From the NCBI RefSeq assembly GCF_030518155.1, contig NZ_JAULRU010000418.1:186001-250000 (forward strand): a stretch of 64,000 nucleotides of DNA. The letters are read 5' to 3'. This stretch comes from Gilvimarinus gilvus (GTDB lineage Bacteria > Pseudomonadota > Gammaproteobacteria > Pseudomonadales > Cellvibrionaceae). Every line of letters starts with the position of its first letter. Within the stretch, counting starts at the first letter, position 1. Shown here piece after piece: positions 51,626 to 60,161 of this stretch. The notes below the pieces were generated by a model. That model had not been told where the DNA came from. It did not search any database and saw nothing but the letters and a program-made list of their open reading frames with translations. A program made the position numbers and the translations under genes.

Positions 51626-51896
51626 CTAGCAGGCTGTTGAAAAACCCCTTGCATGCTCAGCGAGGCCCGAAGCGTGCAGATGTCGCGCCTTGTCTCGACG
51701 GACAGGGTGGCTCCCTTTGCTAGAGGCAAGGTGCGGCAGATGTGCGCTTCAGGCCTCGCCCTGCGGGACTTCCAGGCTGCCCCGTACTCGTCGTTGCCAC
51801 TTTTCGATGGGTGGGCACACACCGTCAAAGTGGCGCCTAGATTACGAACCAGCCTGAGAGTCTGAGTACGTGAGGGATTTTTCAACAGCCTGCTAG
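51626..51896. mobile_element. MITE-like non-coding element with 19-bp terminal inverted repeats, flanked by CTAG
   Basis: The ends CAGGCTGTTGAAAAACCCC (51630-51648) and, in inverse orientation, CAGGCTGTTGAAAAATCCC (51874-51892) match at 18 of 19 bases and are each bordered by CTAG (51626-51629, 51893-51896), giving a 263-bp element with a possible 4-bp target duplication. Inside are nested inverted repeats: 51660-51692 with 51727-51759 (26 of 33, most other positions G-T), 51783-51789 with 51864-51870, and 51796-51803 with 51827-51834. No open frame of transposase type. It is therefore likely a non-autonomous element mobilised in trans; the transposase family is not known to me. Confidence 0.75.
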
Positions 51897-52330
51897 GCGT
51901 AATCCCGAAACAGCTTGCGAAACACGCTCGGAGACAGGTTGGTCCAGCGCTTAAAAGCGTTCGTAAAGCTGGTTCTGTCGGAGAAGTCGAGCGCAGAGGA
52001 TACAGAGTCAACACTCATATGCTCTTCAATCAAGTACTTTATAGCGTAGTGAAACCGCAAGCTGTCCCGCAGCTGAGCAAAGCTTGACTCCTGTTGCTGT
52101 AACCGACGCTGTAAGGTGCGTTTGGAAAGGTTTAGGTCTTCGGCTATGTTCTCGATTGCCATAGGCGAATGACCTACGCGCTTTTGCAGTGCCCCAACCA
52201 CTCGGGCAGCCACCCCTTCAACCATGGGCAATCGCGCTAAAACCACGTATTCGTGATAAGAGCGGATACCGGAGCGAGTAAATCCGTCTTCGTCCGTAAT
52301 CTGTGGACCTAATCTTTGCAGCTGAATCAT
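51893..52330 (-). CDS. One-domain AraC-type DNA-binding regulator
   Basis: 145 residues. Only the AraC double helix-turn-helix is present (about 55-142: IAEDLNLSKRTLQRRLQQQ, DVSSALDFSDRTSFTNAFKRW, LSPSVFRKL); the usual 150-200 residue sensor domain is missing. The ATG at 52330 has a full AAGGAG box seven bases upstream, so this is a real start rather than a broken gene. The stop TAG lies in the CTAG that borders the MITE-like element. Could be a ligand-independent regulator or a decayed remnant that kept its start; target unknown. Confidence 0.75.
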   Translation of the reverse strand: MIQLQRLGPQITDEDGFTRSGIRSYHEYVVLARLPMVEGVAARVVGALQKRVGHSPMAIENIAEDLNLSKRTLQRRLQQQESSFAQLRDSLRFHYAIKYLIEEHMSVDSVSSALDFSDRTSFTNAFKRWTNLSPSVFRKLFRDYA

Positions 52331-52683
52331 TGGGGCTCTCCTTGTGCCGGGTACTCAATTAAACCTGTTCGCCGAATTAGAGTAATTATAGAAAATATAA
52401 TGCCATTTCCGGGAAGTAACAATCTAAAGTGGCGCATTTTTAAGACTTCTTTCGCCGCAGACCTTAGCCTAATAGATGGTCTGGTCATAACGGAGCCATT
52501 CCACTGCCGCTCGTATATCACTAGCACAATCTTCCCGTGGTATTGATTATAGGCTAAGTGGCGTATTTATTTTAATAGACTACATGCTTTTCTGCGAATT
52601 TTTGCGCCGGATCACATTTGAGTTCATCGCGAGATAACATAATGTTTAATAGGACGCCAATTGACGCCCCGAACCGTATCCAA
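52331..52683. other. Non-coding region between bcp and the AraC-type gene
   Basis: 353 A+T-rich bases with no supportable gene. Holds the AraC-type gene promoter candidate at 52394-52422. Near the bcp end GACGCC occurs twice 10 bases apart (52654, 52664). No terminator for upstream transcripts was identified. Confidence 0.5.
52394..52422 (-). promoter_or_regulatory. Candidate sigma-70 promoter of the AraC-type gene
   Basis: On the minus strand TTGTTA (52417-52422), a 17-base spacer and TATATT (52394-52399). A second AT-rich box (TATAAT) lies a few bases further on. Predicted leader about 55 bases. Confidence 0.5.
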
Positions 52684-53157
52684 TCACAACAGCTCATCAA
52701 GCTCGGCCAACAGGTCCTCATGATGCGTCTTGGTTTTAAATTTGTCCATAACTTTCAATAACTTGCCATCTTTTCCAATAATAAATGTGGTACGTATCAA
52801 ACCCATAAATTCCTTTCCCATAAACTTTTTGAGCCCCCAACAGCCGTATTTGTCAGCAATGGCGTGATCCTCGTCAGACAAAAGGTCGAAATTTAGCTGA
52901 TGCTTCTCAATGAATTTAGGCAATCTCGCTACCGGGTCCGGACTGATGCCAAATACCACTACATCGCGCACGGCCAATTCCTTTGCAACATCTCGAATGC
53001 CGCAAGCCTGAGTCGTGCAGCCAGGCGTAAGCGCTTTAGGATAGAAAAACAACACAACATTTTTCTTACCGCGAAAATCTTTGAGTGCGACGCTCTGACC
53101 ATCTTGATCCTTTAGGGTGAACGCTGGGGCCAAATTACCGATTTTAGGATACGTCAT
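52684..53157 (-). CDS. bcp: Thioredoxin-dependent peroxiredoxin (Bcp/PrxQ)
   Basis: 157 residues. Peroxidatic Cys47 in ALTPGCTTQAC and resolving Cys52 make the PrxQ CX4C pair. Reduces peroxides and lipid hydroperoxides with thioredoxin. Begins three bases after the GGDEF gene, so it is the last gene of aguA-aguB-GGDEF-bcp. Confidence 0.95.
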   Translation of the reverse strand: MTYPKIGNLAPAFTLKDQDGQSVALKDFRGKKNVVLFFYPKALTPGCTTQACGIRDVAKELAVRDVVVFGISPDPVARLPKFIEKHQLNFDLLSDEDHAIADKYGCWGLKKFMGKEFMGLIRTTFIIGKDGKLLKVMDKFKTKTHHEDLLAELDELL

Positions 53158-53160
53158 TCA

Positions 53161-53865
53161 TTACTCCTCACTGTCTGCTTTGGGCTCGTCGGCGTTTAGC
53201 AACGCGAATAGTGCCGCTTTTTCTTCTTGGGTAACCGGTGTCGAGGTCACTTTTTCTAGCTTCTCAACACAAGAGCGGTTTCGCCCAGCCTCTTTAGCCT
53301 GATACAACTGCGCATCTGCAGATGCTACTAATTGTTCCGGGGTGCAGTTACGCTCACTGCTGAATACACTAACCCCTAGACTCATGGTGACATGAAGCTC
53401 GTCACCGTCATTACAGTGGATAGTGTCCTGCTCAATAGCTTGACGAACTCGCTCGGCGATACGCTCAGCTTGCCGGATATTTGTACCAGGCAATATCAAC
53501 GCGAACTCTTCTCCACCGTAGCGGCAAGCGATATCCAGCTTACGCAAATTCCGGTCGATACACTTGGCAACTTGCTTCAACACTACATTGCCAAGCTCAT
53601 GGCCGTAGCGATCATTGAAACTTTTAAAATGGTCGACATCACCAATAACAAGACCCATCGGCTGATTACTACGCCGCACGCGCTCTATTTCGTTTGCCAA
53701 TGTTTCTTTAAAGTGTCGATAGTTAAAAAGCTCTGTTAGCGCGTCGGTGCGAGCCAGCATCTTTAGAGCTTCTAACTCATTGCGTAAACACAGAACTTCG
53801 TCCTTGTACGGACATTCTGGGCCACAAGCCGGACACTCTCTGTGATTCGCGTCTTTTTCCGTCAT
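53161..53865 (-). CDS. GGDEF diguanylate cyclase with an N-terminal Cys cluster
   Basis: 234 residues. The N-terminus has four Cys (C11, C14, C18, C26: CPACGPECPY...C), a likely metal- or redox-sensitive site, then a short coiled region and a GGDEF domain with active-site GGEEF (117-121) and RKLD (108-111), the I-site. It should synthesise cyclic-di-GMP, under control of the Cys cluster. Lies between aguB and the peroxide-reducing bcp in one transcript. No membrane segment. Confidence 0.88.
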   Translation of the reverse strand: MTEKDANHRECPACGPECPYKDEVLCLRNELEALKMLARTDALTELFNYRHFKETLANEIERVRRSNQPMGLVIGDVDHFKSFNDRYGHELGNVVLKQVAKCIDRNLRKLDIACRYGGEEFALILPGTNIRQAERIAERVRQAIEQDTIHCNDGDELHVTMSLGVSVFSSERNCTPEQLVASADAQLYQAKEAGRNRSCVEKLEKVTSTPVTQEEKAALFALLNADEPKADSEE

Positions 53866-53871
53866 AGAGCT

Positions 53872-54750
53872 CTAATCGCGGTAACGTTTGGTAAGATCCT
53901 GATAATCGTCAATACGGCGGTCGCGTAGAAACGGCCATATTCGGCGGACATTTTCGGAACGCTGTTTATCTATAGTGACTACTACAGCGGCCTCGGCGGC
54001 GTCCAGTTGTACCAAAAACTCGCCTTGCGGGCCCGCCACAAATGAATTGCCCCAAAAGTCGATTCCTTCGCCGCCACCAGGATCAACTTCGTGACCAACT
54101 CGGTTAACACTAATAACCGGCACTCCATTGGCAACAGCATGCGCGCGCTGCACGGTTACCCAAGCATCTTTCTGGCGTTGCTTTTCGTCAGGCTCATCGG
54201 AGGGACACCAACCAATTGCAGTAGGATAAATCAGGAATTCCGCCCCTGCCATAGCCATCAGTCTGGCCGCTTCCGGAAACCATTGATCCCAACATACCAG
54301 CACTCCCAAGCGGCCTACCGATGTAGCGATAGGTTCAAACCCCAAATCTCCCGGTGTAAAATAAAATTTTTCGTAAAAGCCGGGGTCATCTGGGATGTGC
54401 ATTTTCCGATACTTGCCGGCGATGGTTCCATCACGCTCAATCACCACCGCCGTATTATGGTAAAGGCCAGTAGCACGCTTTTCAAACAGTGAAGCGACTA
54501 TGACAATGCCCAACTCGCGCGCTACCGCTCCCAATGTAGTCGTTGTTGGGCCGGGAATGGTTTCTGCCTGATCAAACTCATTAACGTCTTCTTGCTGGCA
54601 AAAATACAGTCCCCGGTGTAACTCCTGCAGTACAACAAGCTGGGCCCCCTGTTTGGCAAGCTCACGAATTCTAGTGATAGATTTCTCAATATTGTCTTCA
54701 AGATTCTCGCTACAACTTTGCTGCACCAAACCCACATTAAGACTTTTCAC
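53872..54750 (-). CDS. aguB: N-carbamoylputrescine amidase
   Basis: 292 residues of the nitrilase superfamily. Catalytic triad E43 (LQELHRG), K116 (YRKMHIPDD), C153 (LVCWDQWFPEAAR). Converts N-carbamoylputrescine to putrescine, ammonia and CO2. GTG start overlaps the aguA end by 14 bases, so the two enzymes of the agmatine pathway are coupled. Confidence 0.95.
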   Translation of the reverse strand: MKSLNVGLVQQSCSENLEDNIEKSITRIRELAKQGAQLVVLQELHRGLYFCQQEDVNEFDQAETIPGPTTTTLGAVARELGIVIVASLFEKRATGLYHNTAVVIERDGTIAGKYRKMHIPDDPGFYEKFYFTPGDLGFEPIATSVGRLGVLVCWDQWFPEAARLMAMAGAEFLIYPTAIGWCPSDEPDEKQRQKDAWVTVQRAHAVANGVPVISVNRVGHEVDPGGGEGIDFWGNSFVAGPQGEFLVQLDAAEAAVVVTIDKQRSENVRRIWPFLRDRRIDDYQDLTKRYRD

Positions 54751-55780
54751 GGTTTACCACTCCTTCAGGTAACTGCATAGTGACACAATGTAAACTGCCG
54801 TGTTGCTCGATTAAAGGCAAACAATCTATGCCAATGATGTCGTAACCCGAGAAGGCAGCACCGATAACGTCTAGTGCGTGAGCGTCGTTAGGGTCGGAGT
54901 AAAGGGGAACCAGTACTGCGCCATTCAGAATCAGAAAATTTGCATAAGTGGCCGGCAACCGATCGCCCGTCTCACTGTAAACTGCACTTGGCAAGGGTAA
55001 ACGAAACAAACGATAGGGCTCGTACGCAGCATTGGTGAATGTCTCGATTTGCGCCTGCATTTTAGCAAGCTCCTCAAAGTGTTCATCTTGGGGATCATCG
55101 CACCCTACGTACAACAGTATTCTATTTGGCCCCAAGCGGGCCAGGGTATCTATATGACTGTCAGTATCGTCGCCCGCCAAATAACCGTATTCCAACCAAT
55201 TTACTTTAATAGCACCTAGAGTTTCACGTAAATGCGCTTCGATAGCATCTTTGGACAGCTGCGGATTGCGGTTCGGATTGAGTAGGCACTGCGCAGTTGT
55301 CAGTAGCGCTCCCGTTTCATCGATCTCTAAAGCGCCTCCCTCGAGGACCGTATCGATAGGCTTTACGGGTGCGTTGAACGCGCCCAAAGAGGCCAAATTG
55401 CCGGTTATGCAATTATCCAGCTCAGACTCAAACTTTGCCCCCCAACCGTTGAATGTAAAATCCAACAATGTGCGCTGTGCACCCACAGCGACGGTGAGTG
55501 GACCGTGATCTCGCGCCCAGGTGTCGTTCGTTTGGCTAGCATAGATTTTATAGCAATCGGGAGCAATTGAGGCGGCAGAAAGTTTCTGATGAATGTGCTC
55601 GTGGCACCAAGCAGGAGCGGCTACAATTAAACGTGCACGTGAGCAGATTGCCTTGGCCAACTCACAATAAACAGCTTCAGCGCGCTCCAGTATCGGCCGC
55701 CAATCGGTATCGGCATGGGGCCAGGTCAGTAATACCGCATCTTGCTTGGCCCATTCGGGCAATAATTGCATGCGCGCCAT
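54737..55780 (-). CDS. aguA: Agmatine deiminase
   Basis: 347 residues from ATG 55780 (GTG and ATG alternatives lie at 55786 and 55771), with AGGT upstream. Guanidino-group modifying enzyme with TWPHADTDW near the start, ARDHGP, LEGGALE, GDDTDSHIDTLAR and catalytic Cys332 in GSLHCVTMQLP. Hydrolyses agmatine to N-carbamoylputrescine. First gene of a putrescine unit that continues with a cyclase and a peroxiredoxin. Confidence 0.94.
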   Translation of the reverse strand: MARMQLLPEWAKQDAVLLTWPHADTDWRPILERAEAVYCELAKAICSRARLIVAAPAWCHEHIHQKLSAASIAPDCYKIYASQTNDTWARDHGPLTVAVGAQRTLLDFTFNGWGAKFESELDNCITGNLASLGAFNAPVKPIDTVLEGGALEIDETGALLTTAQCLLNPNRNPQLSKDAIEAHLRETLGAIKVNWLEYGYLAGDDTDSHIDTLARLGPNRILLYVGCDDPQDEHFEELAKMQAQIETFTNAAYEPYRLFRLPLPSAVYSETGDRLPATYANFLILNGAVLVPLYSDPNDAHALDVIGAAFSGYDIIGIDCLPLIEQHGSLHCVTMQLPEGVVNREKS

Positions 55781-55856
55781 GAACACCTACCTTCATATAC
55801 ACTGGAGCCGATGATTTTGGCGCGAATACTAAGGCCATACACGGCCACTGGCAATA

Positions 55857-56405
55857 CTAATTAACAACTTCTTGTGCAGGCAACACAACTTGCTGCGGAC
55901 GCTCATTGGCCTTCTTGAGTACAGCCTCTGTCTTGCCACCTACCCATATGACAGCCTTTATTACTTTCTGTGGAAAGGCAATATCTTCTCCTGCGTGCGA
56001 AAGCCTTAAAGTCAGGTAGTATTTACCTGCGCCGCTAGACTGTAGAGTCACAGCAAGTGGTAGCTCACCTCCCGAGACCGAGGAAAAACGATAAACACTA
56101 CCGTCGATGACGTCCAAGCCAACATCACCCTCAACGTTAACTTCAACCTGCCCCCTTTGTAGACCACTTAACAATACCAGGTCCAATACCGAAACACTCT
56201 CTACAGGCACCACATATTCAGAGTGCTTTAAGCCGACCGCCATTGATGGCTTGCCGATAGGGCCATACTTGGCTCCCTCATTCACAATAGGCAGTCCCCT
56301 TTCCAGCCCAGTTACTTTATTTGTTTCAGTCTGCGTGTCGCTACTGCAAGCAATTACCCCTGTGAGGCAACAAGCACAAATCAATACTTTCCGAAAATAA
56401 TTCAT
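55857..56405 (-). CDS. Lipoprotein of unknown function
   Basis: 182 residues; ATG with AGGGA box. Signal peptide MNYFRKVLICACCLTGVIAC with lipobox (VIAC), so anchored at Cys20. The mature part is mostly beta-strand-like (VEVNVEGDVGLDVIDGSVYRFSS) with no family recognised. It starts ten bases after the poly-Ser metalloprotease gene, so it is probably its operon partner. Confidence 0.65.
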   Translation of the reverse strand: MNYFRKVLICACCLTGVIACSSDTQTETNKVTGLERGLPIVNEGAKYGPIGKPSMAVGLKHSEYVVPVESVSVLDLVLLSGLQRGQVEVNVEGDVGLDVIDGSVYRFSSVSGGELPLAVTLQSSGAGKYYLTLRLSHAGEDIAFPQKVIKAVIWVGGKTEAVLKKANERPQQVVLPAQEVVN

Positions 56406-56415
56406 ATCAACATCC

Positions 56416-58281
56416 CTAAGGCGATGGCGCCACTGTTAAATCAAAACATGACGCTTCACTGGTGGTGTGCAATGCCCAGTCCTGTACAGAAATAATGTAA
56501 GTGTCCCCGCTGCTTAAAGTTACGTTAGTGGTTTCTGAGTCCACCGCCCCAGAGAAACCAGTAGCTATGGTTGTTTTGGTTCGCGTTACAGTAAAGTCGG
56601 GGTCCGCTTCTCTCTCAGCTGGGCTGGTTTTGACCATAGACACTTCATAAAGCCCGCTAACCGTAGGAACAACTTTAAAGAAGACCCAAGATCCCAACTT
56701 GTTCGAGCCTGCCTCAAAACCATTGGCTTGCGTACTGCAGACATTAACTGCAGAGCCGTCAGCGGTTATCGATTTATACACCGGCAACACCGCAGCTGTC
56801 CCACCATCATTTGCCTCACCTACAGCAAACGCATCAACAGAATTTATAGTTTGGTCAGTATACAAACTTTGAAATACAGAGAAGCTCGCGGGAGCCAGAT
56901 CCTGCAAGCGATCGGCAAAAGTAAAAATACTAAGTAGGGCTTCGGAGTTGGTGTAACTGCTATCTGTCAGCACTTCATATATTGCTGCAAAGCCACTGCT
57001 GGTAATGGCAAAGTTGTACAAAATCGACTGAACCGACGATTCGTTAAACCACCCTTCGTTTGCGAAGCTAGGGCCGCTACCAATATCGAAACCACCGGCT
57101 CCCGACTGCTGAGTCCCGAAAGTATCCAAATATAAAGGATCATCTAGCACATGACCTGCGACCGCATTCCCAAACCCTTCTGAGAAGGCGACACGCATGT
57201 CGAGCTTATCATCACCACCATGTGGGCCTCCGATTGAATCCTGACGCTCTCCGAGACTGTCCTCTAGGTAATGGGCCCACTCGTGTGCGACAACATGCTC
57301 GTCATATTCGTCCGTGTCGAAATTCTCTTCCCCCAAAATGTATATATTTGAGGACGAATAAAAACTTGTACCAATATTACCTCCGGCTAAATCACCGCTG
57401 GCGGTATTATTAAGGGGCGACCAGCGAAACCGCGAAACCGGCAAAATCAAGTTCTCATCCACCGCCACCAACTGTTGCAATATATTATATGTTGTATCCA
57501 AAATCGCGAACGGCGCTGCTGCTCTGGGCGCGCCATAGGCACTTCCCGTCCAGCCCGAGGCTGCGTGTAAATCACGACTAGAGTCGCTGACACCTGAGCT
57601 GGCCAAAGCGCCCTCTAATACGTAGAGCGCATTGCCATTGGTGTTATCCTCGACCCGCAAATGCCAACCAGGCGTTCCGCTTTTTTGTGACCGGGCTTCC
57701 ACTTGCACTTTCACTAAGGTGTTTGAATCTACGCTAAAACTGTAACTCCCGGTCTCGGAAGTCACGGTGGAGAGCAACACCTGATTAGAGCTATCGAGCA
57801 GATTAACGGCTGCTCCGCGCACCGGCATGGGCAAAGTTGCATCGTAGTCCAGGCCAAAGTTTGTTACCGGTACACGATCATAGGTCACATTTCCGCTTAG
57901 CAATACCGTAGCAGGTTCGGAGCTGGAGGACTCACTGCTCGAGGCGCTAGACAAGCTCGAAGACTCACTGCTTGATGAGCTGGATTCTGAGCTTATACTG
58001 CTACTGGATTCTGATGACTGAGAGCTGCTTGAACTGCTCGATTCACTTGAACTACTGGATTCGCTTGAACTACTGGATTCGCTTGAGCTTGAAGACGATT
58101 CGCTGCTAGCACTTGAGGCATCTGATGAGGCGCTACTGGATTCTGACGAGCTGGATGAACTTACCGATCCCGTTGAGGAGGAACCACCTCCTCCACCGCC
58201 TCCGCCACAGGCCGACAGCGTCAATACAGCGCTCACCGTCAACGCCTTTACAATCATCCATGAACCATAAAACTGAGGCAT
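56416..58281 (-). CDS. Poly-Ser linker lipoprotein with HEXXH metalloprotease-like domain
   Basis: 621 residues from ATG 58281 (GGGA box; ATG 58257 also possible). Signal peptide ending LSAC lipidates Cys25, followed by eight Gly and a Ser-rich linker (about 34-122) of the Cellvibrionaceae type. Residues 123-200 look like a carboxypeptidase-regulatory/Ig-like beta domain. Residues 320-420 contain HEWAH (333-337), a zinc motif, with a plausible third ligand E368 (FSEGFGNAV). A beta domain with two Cys ends the protein. I do not recognise a named peptidase family; an exported surface protease is an inference. Confidence 0.75.
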   Translation of the reverse strand: MPQFYGSWMIVKALTVSAVLTLSACGGGGGGGGSSSTGSVSSSSSSESSSASSDASSASSESSSSSSESSSSSESSSSSESSSSSSSQSSESSSSISSESSSSSSESSSLSSASSSESSSSEPATVLLSGNVTYDRVPVTNFGLDYDATLPMPVRGAAVNLLDSSNQVLLSTVTSETGSYSFSVDSNTLVKVQVEARSQKSGTPGWHLRVEDNTNGNALYVLEGALASSGVSDSSRDLHAASGWTGSAYGAPRAAAPFAILDTTYNILQQLVAVDENLILPVSRFRWSPLNNTASGDLAGGNIGTSFYSSSNIYILGEENFDTDEYDEHVVAHEWAHYLEDSLGERQDSIGGPHGGDDKLDMRVAFSEGFGNAVAGHVLDDPLYLDTFGTQQSGAGGFDIGSGPSFANEGWFNESSVQSILYNFAITSSGFAAIYEVLTDSSYTNSEALLSIFTFADRLQDLAPASFSVFQSLYTDQTINSVDAFAVGEANDGGTAAVLPVYKSITADGSAVNVCSTQANGFEAGSNKLGSWVFFKVVPTVSGLYEVSMVKTSPAEREADPDFTVTRTKTTIATGFSGAVDSETTNVTLSSGDTYIISVQDWALHTTSEASCFDLTVAPSP

Positions 58282-58492
58282 ATTATTATCCCACGCAATA
58301 TTCAAACATCCACGTACCGGTCTTAGTACGATTACTACACCAACAAGGTCATTGTGATCTGCTGCGAGTATAGCCAATTGTGCCCTATTCTGCTCAAAAT
58401 TCTGACAGGTAGCGGATTGCAGCATATGGACAATCAATGACCTAGCTTGCCCATAGTGCTAAAGTAACATCATTCAACCTCCCTGGAGTATT

Positions 58493-58975
58493 TTGCACGT
58501 GTTTCGCCTCCTCCCTATTTTACTGTTTATTGCGCTTATATTCTTTGGCTTTAATTGGCTTAAACGTCAACCGCCGGGGAAAAAGCGTCGGGCAATTTTG
58601 CAGGCACTGGTTGCGGTCTCGATGGCGCTATTGATATTTTTGGTGATTACGGGGCGCATTCACTGGCTCGGAGCAGCGTTAGCCGCCCTTATTCCTCTGG
58701 CAAAATTTGGCCTCGGCCTGGTGGCACAGGTCCTACCTTTTCTCAAACACAGATCGTCACAATCACCCAGCCCGGCCCCCGCAGCAATGACACCTGATGA
58801 AGCGGCGGAAACTTTGGGGCTTCACCAGGCGTTTCGGGACAACAACCTCAACAAAGAAGTCGTCTTAAAAGCGCATAAGTCATTGATGCAAAAAGTACAC
58901 CCTGACCGAGGCGGCAACGACTATTTAGCCGCTCGTGTAAACCAAGCAAAAGACATCTTATTGAAGAATCTGTAA
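58493..58975 (+). CDS. Membrane-anchored J-domain protein
   Basis: 160 residues. Two N-terminal hydrophobic segments (LLPILLFIALIFFGFNWL; LVAVSMALLIFLVITG) and a Pro-rich link, then a short C-terminal J domain (about 100-158) with the HPD tripeptide in VHPDRGG, the TIM14/PAM18-like form. It would stimulate a DnaK-type chaperone at the membrane. Start uncertain: TTG 58493 (GGAG four bases upstream) or GTG 58499 (ten bases). Confidence 0.82.
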   Translation: MHVFRLLPILLFIALIFFGFNWLKRQPPGKKRRAILQALVAVSMALLIFLVITGRIHWLGAALAALIPLAKFGLGLVAQVLPFLKHRSSQSPSPAPAAMTPDEAAETLGLHQAFRDNNLNKEVVLKAHKSLMQKVHPDRGGNDYLAARVNQAKDILLKNL

Positions 58976-58978
58976 CCC

Positions 58979-59779
58979 TCACACATGGGTTTTTTCTAAC
59001 AACAAATGCACATAGCGCCCCAAATCCCGAAACGGTGGCTGGCGCGAAAGTGACAATTCCAGGCTCATGACTTGCTCCGGAGATTTTTGCCTGTTAGCAG
59101 CATCTAAAATATAATCATGAAAAACCCGAATACCGCTGTGACATAGCAAATTTGCCTCTAGCTGCTCGCACCAATTCAGCACTTGCTCGGGCCTCAGAGG
59201 GTTAATTGGCGTTAGACTGCCGGCAAACGCTGAATAATCGTCTGCCAACACTTTCTTGTAATTCGTTCGCAATAAATTTTTATACACTAGCGAATGATGA
59301 TTATAGAAAATAATTGATACGTGGCCACCTGGCTTAACCATTTGCCACAAATGCAGCAATACGGCCTTGGGCTCAACCACCCATTCCAGTACCGCGTGGC
59401 ACAACACAAGGTCAAACTGAGTTTTTATCTGTAGCGACTGAATTGACGAATGCTTTAAAAGTACGTTTTGCAAACCCATTTCTGAGGCTCTTGCCCGGGC
59501 TTTTCCCAGCATTTTTTGCGAAAGATCGCACAGGGTGAGCTCATGTCCTGCAGCCGCTAGCGGAATGGAGAATTGACCTTGGCCACCACCGGCATCCAGT
59601 ATCGACAAGGTTTTATCAGGCGTAAGCGGCACATAGGGCGCGATAGGAAGGTAATCAGAAAAATCTCGATTCAATATAGCCAGACGAATTTGTCCTTTTA
59701 GACCGCCGTAAATATTGCGGTCAAATCGGTCGGCCAGATCATCAAAGTTGCGGTCGGCGTCTACAGCTTGCTTTGGCAT
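58979..59779 (-). CDS. cmoM: tRNA 5-carboxymethoxyuridine methyltransferase CmoM
   Basis: 266-residue SAM-dependent methyltransferase with the Rossmann motif ILDAGGGQGQFSIPLAAAGH and YDRNIYGGLKGQIRLAIL-like start as in E. coli CmoM (formerly SmtA). Methylates cmo5U34 in tRNA to mcmo5U. Convergent with the J-domain gene, three bases apart. Confidence 0.88.
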   Translation of the reverse strand: MPKQAVDADRNFDDLADRFDRNIYGGLKGQIRLAILNRDFSDYLPIAPYVPLTPDKTLSILDAGGGQGQFSIPLAAAGHELTLCDLSQKMLGKARARASEMGLQNVLLKHSSIQSLQIKTQFDLVLCHAVLEWVVEPKAVLLHLWQMVKPGGHVSIIFYNHHSLVYKNLLRTNYKKVLADDYSAFAGSLTPINPLRPEQVLNWCEQLEANLLCHSGIRVFHDYILDAANRQKSPEQVMSLELSLSRQPPFRDLGRYVHLLLEKTHV

Positions 59780-59858
59780 CGTTCAAGAATACTCGAATTA
59801 GGGTAGCAGGGGTTAAAATTCGCTCGCGGCTAACCACGCGGCAAAGTATTATAGCCCC

Positions 59859-60161
59859 ATGTGGTTTACTTACATTATCGAAAACGCCAAAGGGCAACTG
59901 TACACCGGCATTACCACGGACATCGAGCGCCGCTGGCACGAGCACTGCTCCGGTAAGAAAGGGGCACGCTTTTTCCACAGCGCAAGCCCCAAGGCACTGC
60001 TGTGGCTCGAACCACAACCTGACAGGTCTGCGGCGAGCCGACGCGAGGCCGCCATTAAAAAGTTAAACCGCGCCGCCAAACTAGAACTGGTGAGCCAAGC
60101 CTCGCCTCTCGCCCTGCCCAATTTACCTTCCCCGGAACTCATCAGGTCAACGCAAGCATGA
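59859..60161 (+). CDS. GIY-YIG nuclease superfamily protein (YhbQ-like)
   Basis: 100 residues. YIIENAKGQLYTGITTDIERRWHEH has the GIY-YIG core (here YII...YTG) with the catalytic Arg, and the KGARFF motif of YhbQ. A small nuclease-like domain of uncertain activity. Overlaps the following gene start by four bases. Confidence 0.87.
   Translation: MWFTYIIENAKGQLYTGITTDIERRWHEHCSGKKGARFFHSASPKALLWLEPQPDRSAASRREAAIKKLNRAAKLELVSQASPLALPNLPSPELIRSTQA

Noticed and set aside
51559-52014. Open frame on the minus strand across the MITE-like element and the end of the AraC-type gene
   Set aside because: It is out of frame with the AraC domain, spans the element and a terminator and looks like no known protein.
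56416-58281. The Ser-rich tract as a DNA tandem repeat region
   Set aside because: The codons vary and the tract is in frame within a signal-peptide protein, so it is a protein linker and not a separate DNA repeat.
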